This document shows, piece by piece, positions 19,196 through 26,927 of a DNA stretch of 48,172 bases; the first letter of the stretch is position 1, and every line of letters begins with the position of its first letter. The stretch comes from Acidithrix ferrooxidans (GTDB taxonomy: Bacteria > Actinomycetota > Acidimicrobiia > Acidimicrobiales > Acidimicrobiaceae), in contig NZ_JXYS01000072.1 of NCBI RefSeq assembly GCF_000949295.1, positions 1 to 48,172 on the forward strand, written 5' to 3'. The notes beneath the pieces were generated by a model. That model was given only the letters and a program-made list of their open reading frames with translations, made no database searches and had not been told where the DNA came from. Both the position numbers and the translations under genes were made by a program.

Positions 19196-20755
19196 TTACC
19201 AAAGCTCTCCTTGACTCCAGGTCGGTTCCGCGAATTTTTTTACTATTTCGAGAATGTCGCTTCCGTATTTGGTAGCTTTTGTTGGACCAATTCCTTTGAC
19301 TCCGAGGAGTTCTTGATCGGTCTTGGGAAGCATTCGGGAAATTTCTTCAAGGGTAACGTCGTGAGCGATTATGTATTGAGGCACTCCTTCACTTCTTGAG
19401 CGTTCGCGCCTCCAAATTTTAAGGTGGTCGAGAATATTGGTGTTTATATCCTTTATCTCTAACGTGTGAGTTTGGGGAGTTTGTATCGATTCGTCAAAAT
19501 CAACGGTATTTGCAGCGAGTGCTTCTGAACGCGCTCGCAGAACCCTGTCTAGCTCAAAGATCCTTTCGTTGAGTCGCAGTGCCATTGAATTTAATCCAGC
19601 AATGAAGAGTCCATCTAGACGGCGAACCCTAGACAGTGCGACATATCCCATGCCGGGTGTGAATGATCGTTTTAGGTCCACCTCAGCGGCGTCGAGGCTC
19701 ATCCCTTGACTTTTGTGAATCGTGATTGCCCACGCTAATCGTAATGGTACCTGGCTGATCTCAGCGGTGACTTTTTGATCTTCCTCGCGCTGCCACGTAT
19801 GGGCCTCTACCTCTATGACTCGGCCGTTTCTTGCTAGTGCTACACGTGGCCACTCCAAATCGAGGTCGATGACTTTGCCAAGGGTTCCATTTGCATACTG
19901 TCGATTAGGGTCATTTGCCACAAACATCACCTCTGCTCCAACCTTTAGGTCAAGGTCGCTAGGGGCAAGCATGCCTTTGCGGAGAGTTTCAATCGATGTT
20001 GATTCACCGCGGGAAACGATAGTGAATCTTTTAGTTGGCATTGGTATTTCATCTAGATGGCGCTGGTTGATGGTGTCGACATCGATATTGTGCGAGTAGA
20101 GTCTCGTTATCTCATTTCGATTTTCCGGCGCTATCGCGGTTCTAGATTCTAGTATCTCAAGATGTTTTGGGCCCAGCGACCCTAATCTCATTGCTTCAAG
20201 CACCTCTTGGAGGCCATCGCCTTCCTGGCGGTGCTGTTCGGTTAGATAACAGGGGTCGGGATCTAGATCTCGCCAACTGCGCGAGTTGAAAGCAAAATCG
20301 AAGTCGCTTAAACCCTTTGAAATCGGTGGCAGCTGAAACATATCCCCGACAAGGATCATCTGTATTCCCCCAAAGGGCGCGTCTATGCCTCTTATCTTTC
20401 TGGCTAGGTCATCAAGAGAGTCCAAAAATCGCCCTGGAAGCATTGATATCTCATCGATTATTAGAGTCTGCACCTCTAAGAACCGACGAGATATCCTGTC
20501 GCGCGCGGCTATCTTGGCTAACTCTTGGTCGTTCAATGAATCGCTGATTCCGATACCTGACCATGAATGTATTGTGACTCCAGCAATTTGAGTCGCTGCA
20601 ATTCCCGTTGATGCGGTAACTGCGACTTGGATGTTCCATGCTCGACTATAACGAACAAAATTTGACAATACATATGACTTGCCTGCGCCCGGTGCTCCCG
20701 TAAGGAAGACGGAGGCTGAGTTCATCATGATTTGAAGTGCTTGGCTTTGTCTCAC
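19196..20755 (-). CDS. PIF1/RecD-like DNA helicase with C-terminal HRDC domain
   Basis: A 519-residue SF1B helicase. Motifs in order: Walker A GAPGAGKSYVL (about residue 20), Walker B LIIDEISMLPG (about 98), motif III VGDMFQLPPI (about 137), then the C-terminal motifs LAWAITIHKSQGMSLD (V) and GYVALSRVRRLDGLFIAGL (VI). After residue 430 there is an HRDC domain like that of RecQ (LKIWRRERSRSEGVPQYII, then LLGVKGIGPTKATKYG), a nucleic-acid-binding module. PIF1-type enzymes unwind forked DNA, R-loops and G-quadruplexes. The GTG at 20755 is the start used. It stands alone, bordering a zone of decayed mobile DNA. Confidence 0.93.
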   Translation of the reverse strand: MRQSQALQIMMNSASVFLTGAPGAGKSYVLSNFVRYSRAWNIQVAVTASTGIAATQIAGVTIHSWSGIGISDSLNDQELAKIAARDRISRRFLEVQTLIIDEISMLPGRFLDSLDDLARKIRGIDAPFGGIQMILVGDMFQLPPISKGLSDFDFAFNSRSWRDLDPDPCYLTEQHRQEGDGLQEVLEAMRLGSLGPKHLEILESRTAIAPENRNEITRLYSHNIDVDTINQRHLDEIPMPTKRFTIVSRGESTSIETLRKGMLAPSDLDLKVGAEVMFVANDPNRQYANGTLGKVIDLDLEWPRVALARNGRVIEVEAHTWQREEDQKVTAEISQVPLRLAWAITIHKSQGMSLDAAEVDLKRSFTPGMGYVALSRVRRLDGLFIAGLNSMALRLNERIFELDRVLRARSEALAANTVDFDESIQTPQTHTLEIKDINTNILDHLKIWRRERSRSEGVPQYIIAHDVTLEEISRMLPKTDQELLGVKGIGPTKATKYGSDILEIVKKFAEPTWSQGELW

Positions 20756-20921
20756 CCATTAGACCTTAGCTTTTTCTGGAGCGACCTTTAGACCTTATAA
20801 TGCTTTTACCACAGTGGGCAAACCGTACTCCTTGAAAATTACGAACACCTTGGGGTTGCTATTTGCCAACGTTAGTAGAGGGTAGTCGATGAAATAGCTT
20901 TCTATTTTGTCATTTCCCTGG

Positions 20922-20986
20922 TGTTAACCGGCTAATCGTGAGGCTTCCTCCCCGAGAATCATTGCGCCTGGATTAGCAGGTTAACA
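20922..20986. repeat. 16-bp near-perfect inverted repeat
   Basis: TGTTAACCGGCTAATC at 20922-20937 and GATTAGCAGGTTAACA at 20971-20986 are reverse complements except at one position, around a 33-base spacer. It lies upstream of the helicase gene, at the edge of the mobile-element zone. It could be a terminal inverted repeat remnant, an operator or an attachment-like site. Confidence 0.6.
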
Positions 20987-21067
20987 GGGTATTGTCCGGG
21001 TACTAATCGGAGATTTGGACGCACTAGTATGCCCAATAACCGGATAATCCTACGATAATTGAAATGA

Positions 21068-21253
21068 CTGAATCACTTTTGTGCTTCATTGAAAAAAGAG
21101 CTCGTCAAAGGATAAGTTTTGTACACCAGAGAGGAGGCGAGAACGGAGATATTTGATTGGATCCAATGGTATAACCGGAAAAGAAGACATTTACGTATTG
21201 GTGATATTTCACCAACTGAGTTCGAAAGGTCAGCTATGTTGAAAGCTGCGTAG
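21068..21253 (+). pseudogene. IS3-family transposase (OrfB) C-terminal remnant
   Basis: The plus strand reads as the end of an IS3-type integrase-core transposase: LNHFCASLKKELVKG, an in-frame TAA at 21113, then VLYTREEARTEIFDWIQW, YNRKRRHLRIGDISPTEFE and a stop at 21251. The LKKEL and WYNRKRRH-----SP-EFE motifs are the conserved DDE-domain C-terminus of IS3/IS150-type OrfB. The rest of the gene, OrfA and clear terminal repeats are missing. This is a dead fragment. Confidence 0.85.
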
Positions 21254-21430
21254 TTGAGCGGAGTTTCGTGTCGCGTTCGGTGAGCAATTCCAGAGACTTC
21301 CGATCCAGTATCAGAGGTATCAATTATTCCTACGGATAAGTCAGTTGGAGATGAATCAAAAGGCGAGCGAAGGGAGGTCGCTTAGATTGTGCGAAAGTGA
21401 CAATTTTATTGGCAGGCTCCGGAGCTGACT

Positions 21431-21643
21431 TTGAGGCACAACAACGACAAGAGAAGATGGTCAACCATCAAAGAGCAACTTAATAGTCACCACCGAGCCA
21501 CCATAGTTCTTACGTCAGATAAAGGTGTCGTCTATCACATCTGCACTAGTGGTGTTTCTGAGCCGGTTCACAAAGAGATCTACCGTCTCTTAGGAGTTAG
21601 TGATCCCCTTAAACGGATAAAGACCATTGCGACGCATTTGTAG
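21431..21643 (+). pseudogene. C-terminal fragment of a second transposase (tentative)
   Basis: A 70-codon open stretch with a stop codon 6 bp upstream of its first usable TTG. It reads RRWSTIKEQLNSHHRAT, then VLTSDKGVVYHIC, then EPVHKEIYRLLGVSDP, ending IATHL. The pattern R-T---TD-G---H-----EP-H--IY--LG is what I recall from C-terminal tails of IS4/IS1634-like transposases. I hold that assignment loosely. There is no ribosome site and no complete gene around it. Confidence 0.45.
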
Positions 21644-21815
21644 TGTCCCAACAAAAGACTACATACCCAACTAGCTGGGAGAATAGGTTGAGTGACGGTA
21701 AGTTGGGTTAACATACGAGTAAATGCTTGGAAATACCTATCTCAAATAGCCGAACGTGAACCCAATCTTTGGGCTCAATGGTCATTTGGGGTAATACCAA
21801 AAGTCGGTTCGCTAG

Positions 21816-21885
21816 GAGCCGTGTGAATTGAGATGTTCACGCACGGTTCTGTGAGTTATGCGGCTAATCCGAGTCCGGACTTAGC
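21816..21885 (+). ncRNA. Group II intron domain V (and likely domain VI) remnant
   Basis: Positions 21816-21849 form a textbook 34-nt domain V. The lower stem is GAGCCGTG/CACGGTTC with the catalytic AGC near its 5' end. A bulge ACG lies on the 3' side, and the upper stem is capped by the GNRA loop GAGA. It is followed by a domain-VI-like hairpin, GCTAATCCG (21863-21871) pairing with CGGA and TTAGC (21876-21885). I do not see the branch-point bulged A with confidence. No reverse transcriptase/maturase frame exists anywhere nearby, so this is a 3' remnant of an intron or an ORF-less intron whose 5' end I could not define. DNA from about 21660 upstream may belong to its other domains. Confidence 0.75.
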
Positions 21886-21911
21886 TATCTCCCACACACG
21901 CCTAGTCTTTA

Positions 21912-22031
21912 TTACCTTGTTTTTTCTCCGGATTGGCGGGCAACTGAGCCTAGGAGCTCTTCGTGACGACGAAGGACGGCGGCCATCGCTTCAAGGCTAA
22001 CACGGAGTTGCTCGACTTGAGCGGCTAACCC
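21912..22031 (-). pseudogene. TnpC-like transposon accessory protein, C-terminal remnant
   Basis: The minus strand reads GLAAQVEQLRVSLEAMAAVL then RRHEELLGSVARQSG and a stop at 21912. This coiled-coil-like tail matches the small TnpC/DUF6262 proteins that accompany two tyrosine recombinases in Tn554-like transposons of actinobacteria. Its N-terminal part is missing. Confidence 0.6.
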
Positions 22032-22043
22032 CGAACCGCAACG

Positions 22044-22250
22044 TTACGATGCAAATTCAAGTATCGAAGCAATCGCTTGAGTTGTTACCTCTTGTAACGA
22101 AAGCCCCTCTTCAATCAGCCACCGACAGAAGGACAAAAGATCAAAGGCATAAGCCTCTACCGTTCTTGGCGACTAAGCCCGATCCATGAGATAGCTAAGG
22201 TAAGCACTCTCCGCCTCGAAACCATCGCTAGGCGAACCCGATAGGCTCCA
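22044..22250 (-). pseudogene. Tyrosine recombinase (TnpA-like) N-terminal remnant
   Basis: The minus strand reads EAESAYLSYLMDRA, an in-frame TAG, then SPRTVEAYAFDLLSFCRWLI, EEGLSLQEVTTQAIASIL and a stop at 22044. The pattern YL--L--RG-SPRTV-AYA-DLL-F-RWL--- is the core-binding (SAM-like) domain of XerC/Tn554-type integrases. The catalytic domain is missing. It lies directly upstream, in transcription order, of the TnpC-like tail, so one deletion appears to have joined the two ends of a tnpA-tnpB-tnpC module. Confidence 0.75.
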
Positions 22251-22390
22251 GCCCTTTTCGTGGCGATCCAGACGTAGCGTCTTTGTTTGTCTAGAACATT
22301 AGTATCTCACCGGTCTTATCTCATTGCAAGCTATTTTTTAGAAAACTTTCGAAGAAGCAAATCAGATGGAACTTGGATGGATGATCGGCC

Positions 22391-22458
22391 AATTCCACCC
22401 CATCCCTTCGCTCCATCTGTATCTTCAGTCGCATTCCGCGAGGGGATGGGGTGGAATT
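22391..22458. repeat. 21-bp inverted repeat
   Basis: The arm at 22391-22411 pairs with 22438-22458 (20 Watson-Crick pairs and one G-T) around a 26-base loop. The core AATTCCACCCCATCCC is perfect over 16 bp. No U-run follows on either strand, so a simple intrinsic terminator is unlikely. It lies in the decayed mobile zone and may mark a terminal repeat pair or a small palindromic element. Confidence 0.8.
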
Positions 22459-23011
22459 TGTTAGTCTGAGTACCACAAACCCAAAAGAGCACTCACATCC
22501 CCAGTATCCTGCACAAACTCTCGGAGTTTCCTCACCCCAACAACCGTTGATACTAATTATTAGCCACATAAAAGGAGAGCGGGGAGGGGAAGTTCCTCCC
22601 CGTCAATCGACAAAGGGATATCAAACCGGCACAAGCTGCGTTGGTAAAGAGCGCAGGTAATGAGCGTTGTGTTCAAAAGGCGGAGATGCCTCCCTTGGGT
22701 AAGTACTACGAAGATGCGCGAAAACAAACCATCCGATGACGCACAAAGGAAATTATCAATAATGACACTAGGAGACAATTGATTAGGTCGCTATACCCAA
22801 AATTAGATTTCAGAATCTAAAAAAGTGACCAAGAAGGCTCAATCGCAAAGGGAATAGGTCTTATTTGACTCTCTGAAACCAGATTTGGGCCATAGATGCT
22901 TTGTCAAACCTAATTCAGTTCCAAATAACCGACGCAGAGTTACGCCGAAGGGCTCGAGCTGGTCTACTTCTGTTGATTAAGACTTGATTGGAGACCAGCC
23001 GCCTTGGTTGG
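22459..23011. other. Gene-free tail of the decayed region
   Basis: About 550 bp upstream of the response-regulator stop codon. Short frames here have no family resemblance and no ribosome sites. No further transposase fragment is recognisable. Confidence 0.5.
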
Positions 23012-23716
23012 TTATTTGGCCCACTCATAAAGGTGCTCAGGTCGCCCACTTGCCCCATATTTGAGAGTGAGATTTACCTTGCCTAATCTGGCTAGGTACG
23101 CTAAGTAGCGCTGAGTGGTACTTCTTGAGAGGCCGGATCTACGTGCTATTTCGTCTGCAGTGAGTCTTTCATCAACCGCCCTCAGCGTCGACATTACAAC
23201 TTCTAGGGTGTGGGGAGAATGGCCCTTTGGCAGATTGACTTCGTCTGGTGCTGTCCGAAGCACCGACCAAAGGCGATCGATTTGTGCTTGGTCGAGATCG
23301 CTTGATGCGTCAAATTCCGCTCTCATGAGGCGGTACGCCTGGAGTCTTTCACTTAATCCACGTGAGTCAAAAGGCTTAGTAATGTAGTGTATCGCACCAC
23401 ATTTCATCGCTTCTCGGACGCTAGCACTGTCGCGGGCAGCGCTAATGACTATGACGTCTGGACGGGGAGGATCCATCGCTCTTAGCTGCCTTAAGACCGT
23501 TAATCCATCAGTATCTGGCAGATAGAGATCAAGCAGAACTAAATCTGGAGATAGATCCTTTGCGGCCGAGACTGCTAGAGCTCCTGTGTTTGCAAATCCA
23601 CAGGTTTCGAAATCCTCCAATCGGTCGACATATGCGCCATGAAGCTGGGCGACGCGGAAGTCGTCGTCTACTACGAGAATTCGGATCTTTGTCCCTTGTA
23701 AACTTTCCTCGGTCAT
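23012..23716 (-). CDS. CitB/DcuR-type response regulator
   Basis: A 234-residue cytoplasmic response regulator. Receiver domain (about 10-125): acidic pocket VVDDD (15-19), phospho-acceptor aspartate 63 in LLDLYLPD, the VISAARD strand and the lysine of ITKPFD. The C-terminal part (about 175-234) has the winged-helix of the CitB/DcuR/DpiA group: LTADEIARRSGLSRSTTQRY followed by LARLGKV. A longer frame to 23812 exists, but the ATG at 23716 has an excellent AGGAG site and begins right before the receiver. It follows the sensor kinase gene by 153 bp on the same strand. The neighbouring divergent HAAT transporter is the likely target. Confidence 0.92.
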   Translation of the reverse strand: MTEESLQGTKIRILVVDDDFRVAQLHGAYVDRLEDFETCGFANTGALAVSAAKDLSPDLVLLDLYLPDTDGLTVLRQLRAMDPPRPDVIVISAARDSASVREAMKCGAIHYITKPFDSRGLSERLQAYRLMRAEFDASSDLDQAQIDRLWSVLRTAPDEVNLPKGHSPHTLEVVMSTLRAVDERLTADEIARRSGLSRSTTQRYLAYLARLGKVNLTLKYGASGRPEHLYEWAK

Positions 23717-23869
23717 GGAAGCTCCTACCTTGGCGATCTCTTCGTGAATTAAAACTTTGACCACTACTGTAATATTTGGCCAAAGTGCTTTTGGGGCGAT
23801 CATCTTTGGCACTATTGCCTTGAAGTGGAAGTCTTACTGTAAATCTTTAGTTATTTTGATTTTTATGGT

Positions 23870-25594
23870 TCAATCCATTGGACCGATCCTTTCGGCAGCG
23901 CTGTCAATGGCGCTATGAAGAGTAACGCTAAAAGATGCGCCTGGAACGTTCTTTACTTGAACTTCGCCATTATATTTAGCGGCGATTTGAGCCACGAGAG
24001 CTAATCCTAGGCCTCGTCGGTAACCTCTGCCTGCCACTTTGGTGGAAAATCCATCCGTGAAGATTGAGCTTAGGAGTGCCATGGGAATTCCTAAGCCACT
24101 GTCAGTTACGGTTATGTAGATTTTCTCTTCGACGGCTTCTATGTGAAGTTCGATCCATTTGGGATCGTTTTCCATTTGGTATGGATTTGTGTGCTCGGTG
24201 CTCGACAAGACGGCGTCTAGGGCGTTGTCGATTAAATTTCCAACGATTGTCAATATATCCAACGAATTTCGAAGAGTTCCATGAACCTTAGTTGCATTGG
24301 TTACCACCAAGGTGACACCTCGTTCTGAGGTAACTGCGCCCTTGGCCAGGATCAGAGCTCGCAAAAGAGGGTCGTCGATGGCGTCAATCCGATCGTTTGT
24401 AAGGTTACTCCTCGACGAGATGTTGAGGGCAAAGTCGATTGCTTCTTCGGATTCCCCAAGTTCTATAAGTCCAACAATGGTATGCATTTTGTTCGAGAAT
24501 TCGTGGGCTTGCGCCCGAAGGGCTTCTGTCATTCCAACCATGCCGTCGAGTTCACGAAGTAGCCCCTCCCATTCGGTCCGATCCTGAATGGTTATAACGT
24601 GACCAAGGTTTTGGCCGTCGCGTTCAACCGCTAGGCGGGAGATCGAAAGGATGGATCGGCCAACTACCACTGGAAGGTCTCGACCGGGAATTTCTCCGGT
24701 TACAATTTGGCGAAGACGCCGCCCTCGGACGAGGTGTCGTAGAGGTCTTCCAATTGATCTCTCGGGGATCCCTATCAACCGTCGTGCTTCTTGGTTGAAA
24801 AATCTTATTAGTCCATTGGCGTCGCAGGCTATTACGCCTTCAGAGATGCCTTTTAGGAGCGCTTCTTGTTCTTGAAGCAGAGACGATAGTTCAATACTAG
24901 TGAGTCCGAAGGTCTCGGCTAGGTTGCGGCGATAGAGATACCACAGACTGAGGGTTGTGAGTGCTGCGACGAATAGGAATGCAAAGACGATCTTTGAAAA
25001 TACAAACTTCAAATAAGAGTAAAGGCGTTGGCGTGTGGCGACTATTTCAACTATCGCCACCTGTCTGGTATGCCTATTAGATAGCGCGAAATATGAAAAA
25101 TTTATAAGGGTAGTCGGATTGAGGTTTTTGGCACAGAATGATAGTCCGAGATTCGGACTTTGGTAAGGGAGGTTGCTGAGGTTTTGCGCGTGGTTAGAGG
25201 GGAAGATGGGTACAGCTGTTGCTGAAAGTGGGCTCGACGTAGGGGCGGATCCTGTTGCTGTCGCCTTTGTCGTGAGATAGGACGGAAAAAAAACAAAGGT
25301 TAAGTTTTCTATTTTACAAAGGCTCTTTAGCTCATCTCTGGTCTGGCGCGTAATTTCGACCTTGGTGTTATTTGTTGAGGTTCCATCTCCAATCGAACCG
25401 AGAGACTCAAGTATCGCTTTGGATCGATCGATCGATATGGTTGTTAGTCGTAGCTCGGTCGACGATTCGGTCAAGACTAAAAGAGCACCGATCGCCACGG
25501 TGATGGTCATCGTCAGTACGAATGCATAGATCGCGATTTGACGGATGGAACTTGTATTGGATCTGGTGCTCAAGGACAAAAGACCCCCTGACAT
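23870..25594 (-). CDS. CitA/DcuS-type sensor histidine kinase
   Basis: A 574-residue membrane kinase. Spans at about 21-41 and 203-221 enclose an extracytoplasmic sensor of about 160 residues. This is presumably the PDC/sCache fold of this family, with an unusual Ser/Thr/Pro-rich stretch at 108-128 and two cysteines (93 and 154) that could form a disulfide. A PAS domain follows (about 240-340, EGVIACDANGLIRFFNQEA). The DHp motif LRAQAHEFSNKMHTI with histidine 364 matches CitA/DcuS (LRAQ-HEF-NKLH-I). The ATPase domain has NLIDNALDAV, DSGLGIP and GRGYRRGLGLALV. Family members sense citrate, C4-dicarboxylates or similar small acids. Divergent from the second HAAT transporter. Confidence 0.94.
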   Translation of the reverse strand: MSGGLLSLSTRSNTSSIRQIAIYAFVLTMTITVAIGALLVLTESSTELRLTTISIDRSKAILESLGSIGDGTSTNNTKVEITRQTRDELKSLCKIENLTFVFFPSYLTTKATATGSAPTSSPLSATAVPIFPSNHAQNLSNLPYQSPNLGLSFCAKNLNPTTLINFSYFALSNRHTRQVAIVEIVATRQRLYSYLKFVFSKIVFAFLFVAALTTLSLWYLYRRNLAETFGLTSIELSSLLQEQEALLKGISEGVIACDANGLIRFFNQEARRLIGIPERSIGRPLRHLVRGRRLRQIVTGEIPGRDLPVVVGRSILSISRLAVERDGQNLGHVITIQDRTEWEGLLRELDGMVGMTEALRAQAHEFSNKMHTIVGLIELGESEEAIDFALNISSRSNLTNDRIDAIDDPLLRALILAKGAVTSERGVTLVVTNATKVHGTLRNSLDILTIVGNLIDNALDAVLSSTEHTNPYQMENDPKWIELHIEAVEEKIYITVTDSGLGIPMALLSSIFTDGFSTKVAGRGYRRGLGLALVAQIAAKYNGEVQVKNVPGASFSVTLHSAIDSAAERIGPMD

Positions 25595-25664
25595 TGTCTT
25601 TTTGAACCTTCAGATATATACAAACTAGCCCTTTGAACCAAGAAGAACAGCGCCGATCCCTCAT

Positions 25665-25719
25665 GGGATTTATGGGATAAATAGCTTTATTTGGGATTAT
25701 CTGGTTAATTCGAAATTAA
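25665..25719. promoter_or_regulatory. Candidate operator boxes between kinase and transporter genes
   Basis: Two tandem boxes, GGGATTTAT (25665-25673) and GGGATAAAT (25674-25682), are followed by GGGATTAT (25693-25700) and then the dyad TTAATT-CGA-AATTAA (25705-25719). They sit in the 311-bp divergent promoter region. DcuR/CitB-family regulators bind AT-rich direct repeats, so these are reasonable response-regulator sites. This is inference from position and repetition. Confidence 0.45.
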
Positions 25720-25757
25720 TATCGGCTGGGAATTGCCTGGATGTAGATTCTTACCTA

Positions 25758-25806
25758 CTGCCGCGAGGTGTACCGGGGGATGGTCATCTCGAATAAAAAA
25801 CGGCAG
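25758..25806 (+). promoter_or_regulatory. Candidate structured 5' leader of the second transporter operon
   Basis: CTGCCG (25758-25763) pairs with CGGCAG (25801-25806), and GAGGTG (25765-25770) pairs with CATCTC (25785-25790). A further ACC/GGT extension is capped by a G-rich loop. The two helices are separated by 1 base on one side and an A-rich 10-base bulge (GAATAAAAAA) on the other. It lies about 100 bp before the permease start on the sense strand. It resembles no riboswitch I can name. Confidence 0.4.
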
Positions 25807-25905
25807 AGGAAATGTCTGCAATTGGGGGGTTGTTTTGCTTTTGTGCAATCATGTCTCGGTTTCGGGCTACAAATTAGATGCTTTTGCATATCTAAGGAGT
25901 AGTCG

Positions 25906-26781
25906 GTGAAACTATTCTTACTCACATTAGGTTTCGGCTTTGTTTCGGCTTCAATCTATGCCCTTTTGAGTGTTGGCTTGTCGCTCCAATTTGGTGTTAC
26001 AAACTTCGTCAATTTCGCCTATGGGGCGTATCTGGGCGTCGGAATGCTTTTGACCTATACATTTTCAGCCACGCTTGGGTTGCCATTTTGGCTCTCTATC
26101 GTTCTGGCGACAATTGGTACTGGAATAGTTTCCATGCTGATATCGGAGTTCATCCTAAGTCCGTTTGTCAAGCGGCGAAAATCTCTCTTTTACATGTTGA
26201 TCGTGACCTTTGGCCTCTCTCTCATTCTCGACAACGTCTTACAGATCATCTACGGAGTCGGCTTCAACGAATATCCCATAGGTCAGTCCTCGCCTGTTAC
26301 CATTGGCCCCTTTAGCTTCACAGGCAACCAATTGATCATAATTGCGATTGCTGGAATTGTCATGATCGGAGTTCATCTCCTGCTCTCTCGTTCACGATTG
26401 GGCAAGGCTATGCGAGCGATGAGTGATAACGCTGATCTAGCTAGAGCATCTGGAATCGATACCAACATGGTAACTCGTTGGACTTGGTTTATCAGTGGGG
26501 CTCTTGCGGGTCTGGGTGGTATTGTCCTGGCGTTGAATATCGTCTCATTTCAAACGACTAGCGGGGATGCACTGCTCTTTGTCATCTTTGCAGCCGTTAT
26601 TCTTGGCGGAATTGGTCAAACCTACGGGGCTATGCTTGGTGCGTTGATAATTGGCGTAGTGACAGAGGTGTCCACGGTCTTTATATCTTCTGCGTACAAG
26701 CAGGACATTGCATTTTTGGTTCTCGTGATCATGCTTTTGGTACGTCCTCAAGGGTTGATTCCTGCAAAAGGAAAAGCCTAA
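25906..26781 (+). CDS. livH: HAAT-type ABC transporter permease, LivH-like (cluster 2)
   Basis: A 291-residue polytopic permease. It opens with the LivH pattern SIYALLSVGLSLQFGVTNFV followed by NFAYGAYLGVGM, and carries SRLGKAMRAMSDNADLARASG (EAA-like loop contacting the ATPases) and GGIGQTYGAMLGALIIG. It starts at GTG 25906 with AAGGAG 7 bp upstream. First gene of the five-gene operon downstream of the candidate leader. Unlike cluster 1, the binding-protein gene is last, not first. Confidence 0.93.
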   Translation: MKLFLLTLGFGFVSASIYALLSVGLSLQFGVTNFVNFAYGAYLGVGMLLTYTFSATLGLPFWLSIVLATIGTGIVSMLISEFILSPFVKRRKSLFYMLIVTFGLSLILDNVLQIIYGVGFNEYPIGQSSPVTIGPFSFTGNQLIIIAIAGIVMIGVHLLLSRSRLGKAMRAMSDNADLARASGIDTNMVTRWTWFISGALAGLGGIVLALNIVSFQTTSGDALLFVIFAAVILGGIGQTYGAMLGALIIGVVTEVSTVFISSAYKQDIAFLVLVIMLLVRPQGLIPAKGKA

Positions 26782-26927
26782 CCTAGCGACTCCTTTGGAT
26801 GACGATTGATTCGAAATCCATGGGCCATGATGGAACCCAAACCCTTCATATCACAACGTTGGTTTCTCTTTTTATCTTATTTCTACTTCGACCACGGTGA
26901 GAAATTCTTACACATAGGAGTTGGTTT

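Noticed and set aside
20922-20986. Integron attC site
   Set aside because: The TGTTAACC/GGTTAACA arms do not fit the attC RYYYAAC and GTTRRRY consensus, and no integron integrase is present.
22560-22778. 72-codon minus-strand frame in the decayed zone
   Set aside because: No ribosome site or family pattern; surrounding DNA is pseudogenic.
25758-25806. Guanidine-III or preQ1-type riboswitch before the second transporter
   Set aside because: It shares short pieces (CGAGGTG, GGTCA, an A-rich stretch) with those RNAs, but the required pseudoknot pairings are not present. Kept only as an unnamed leader.
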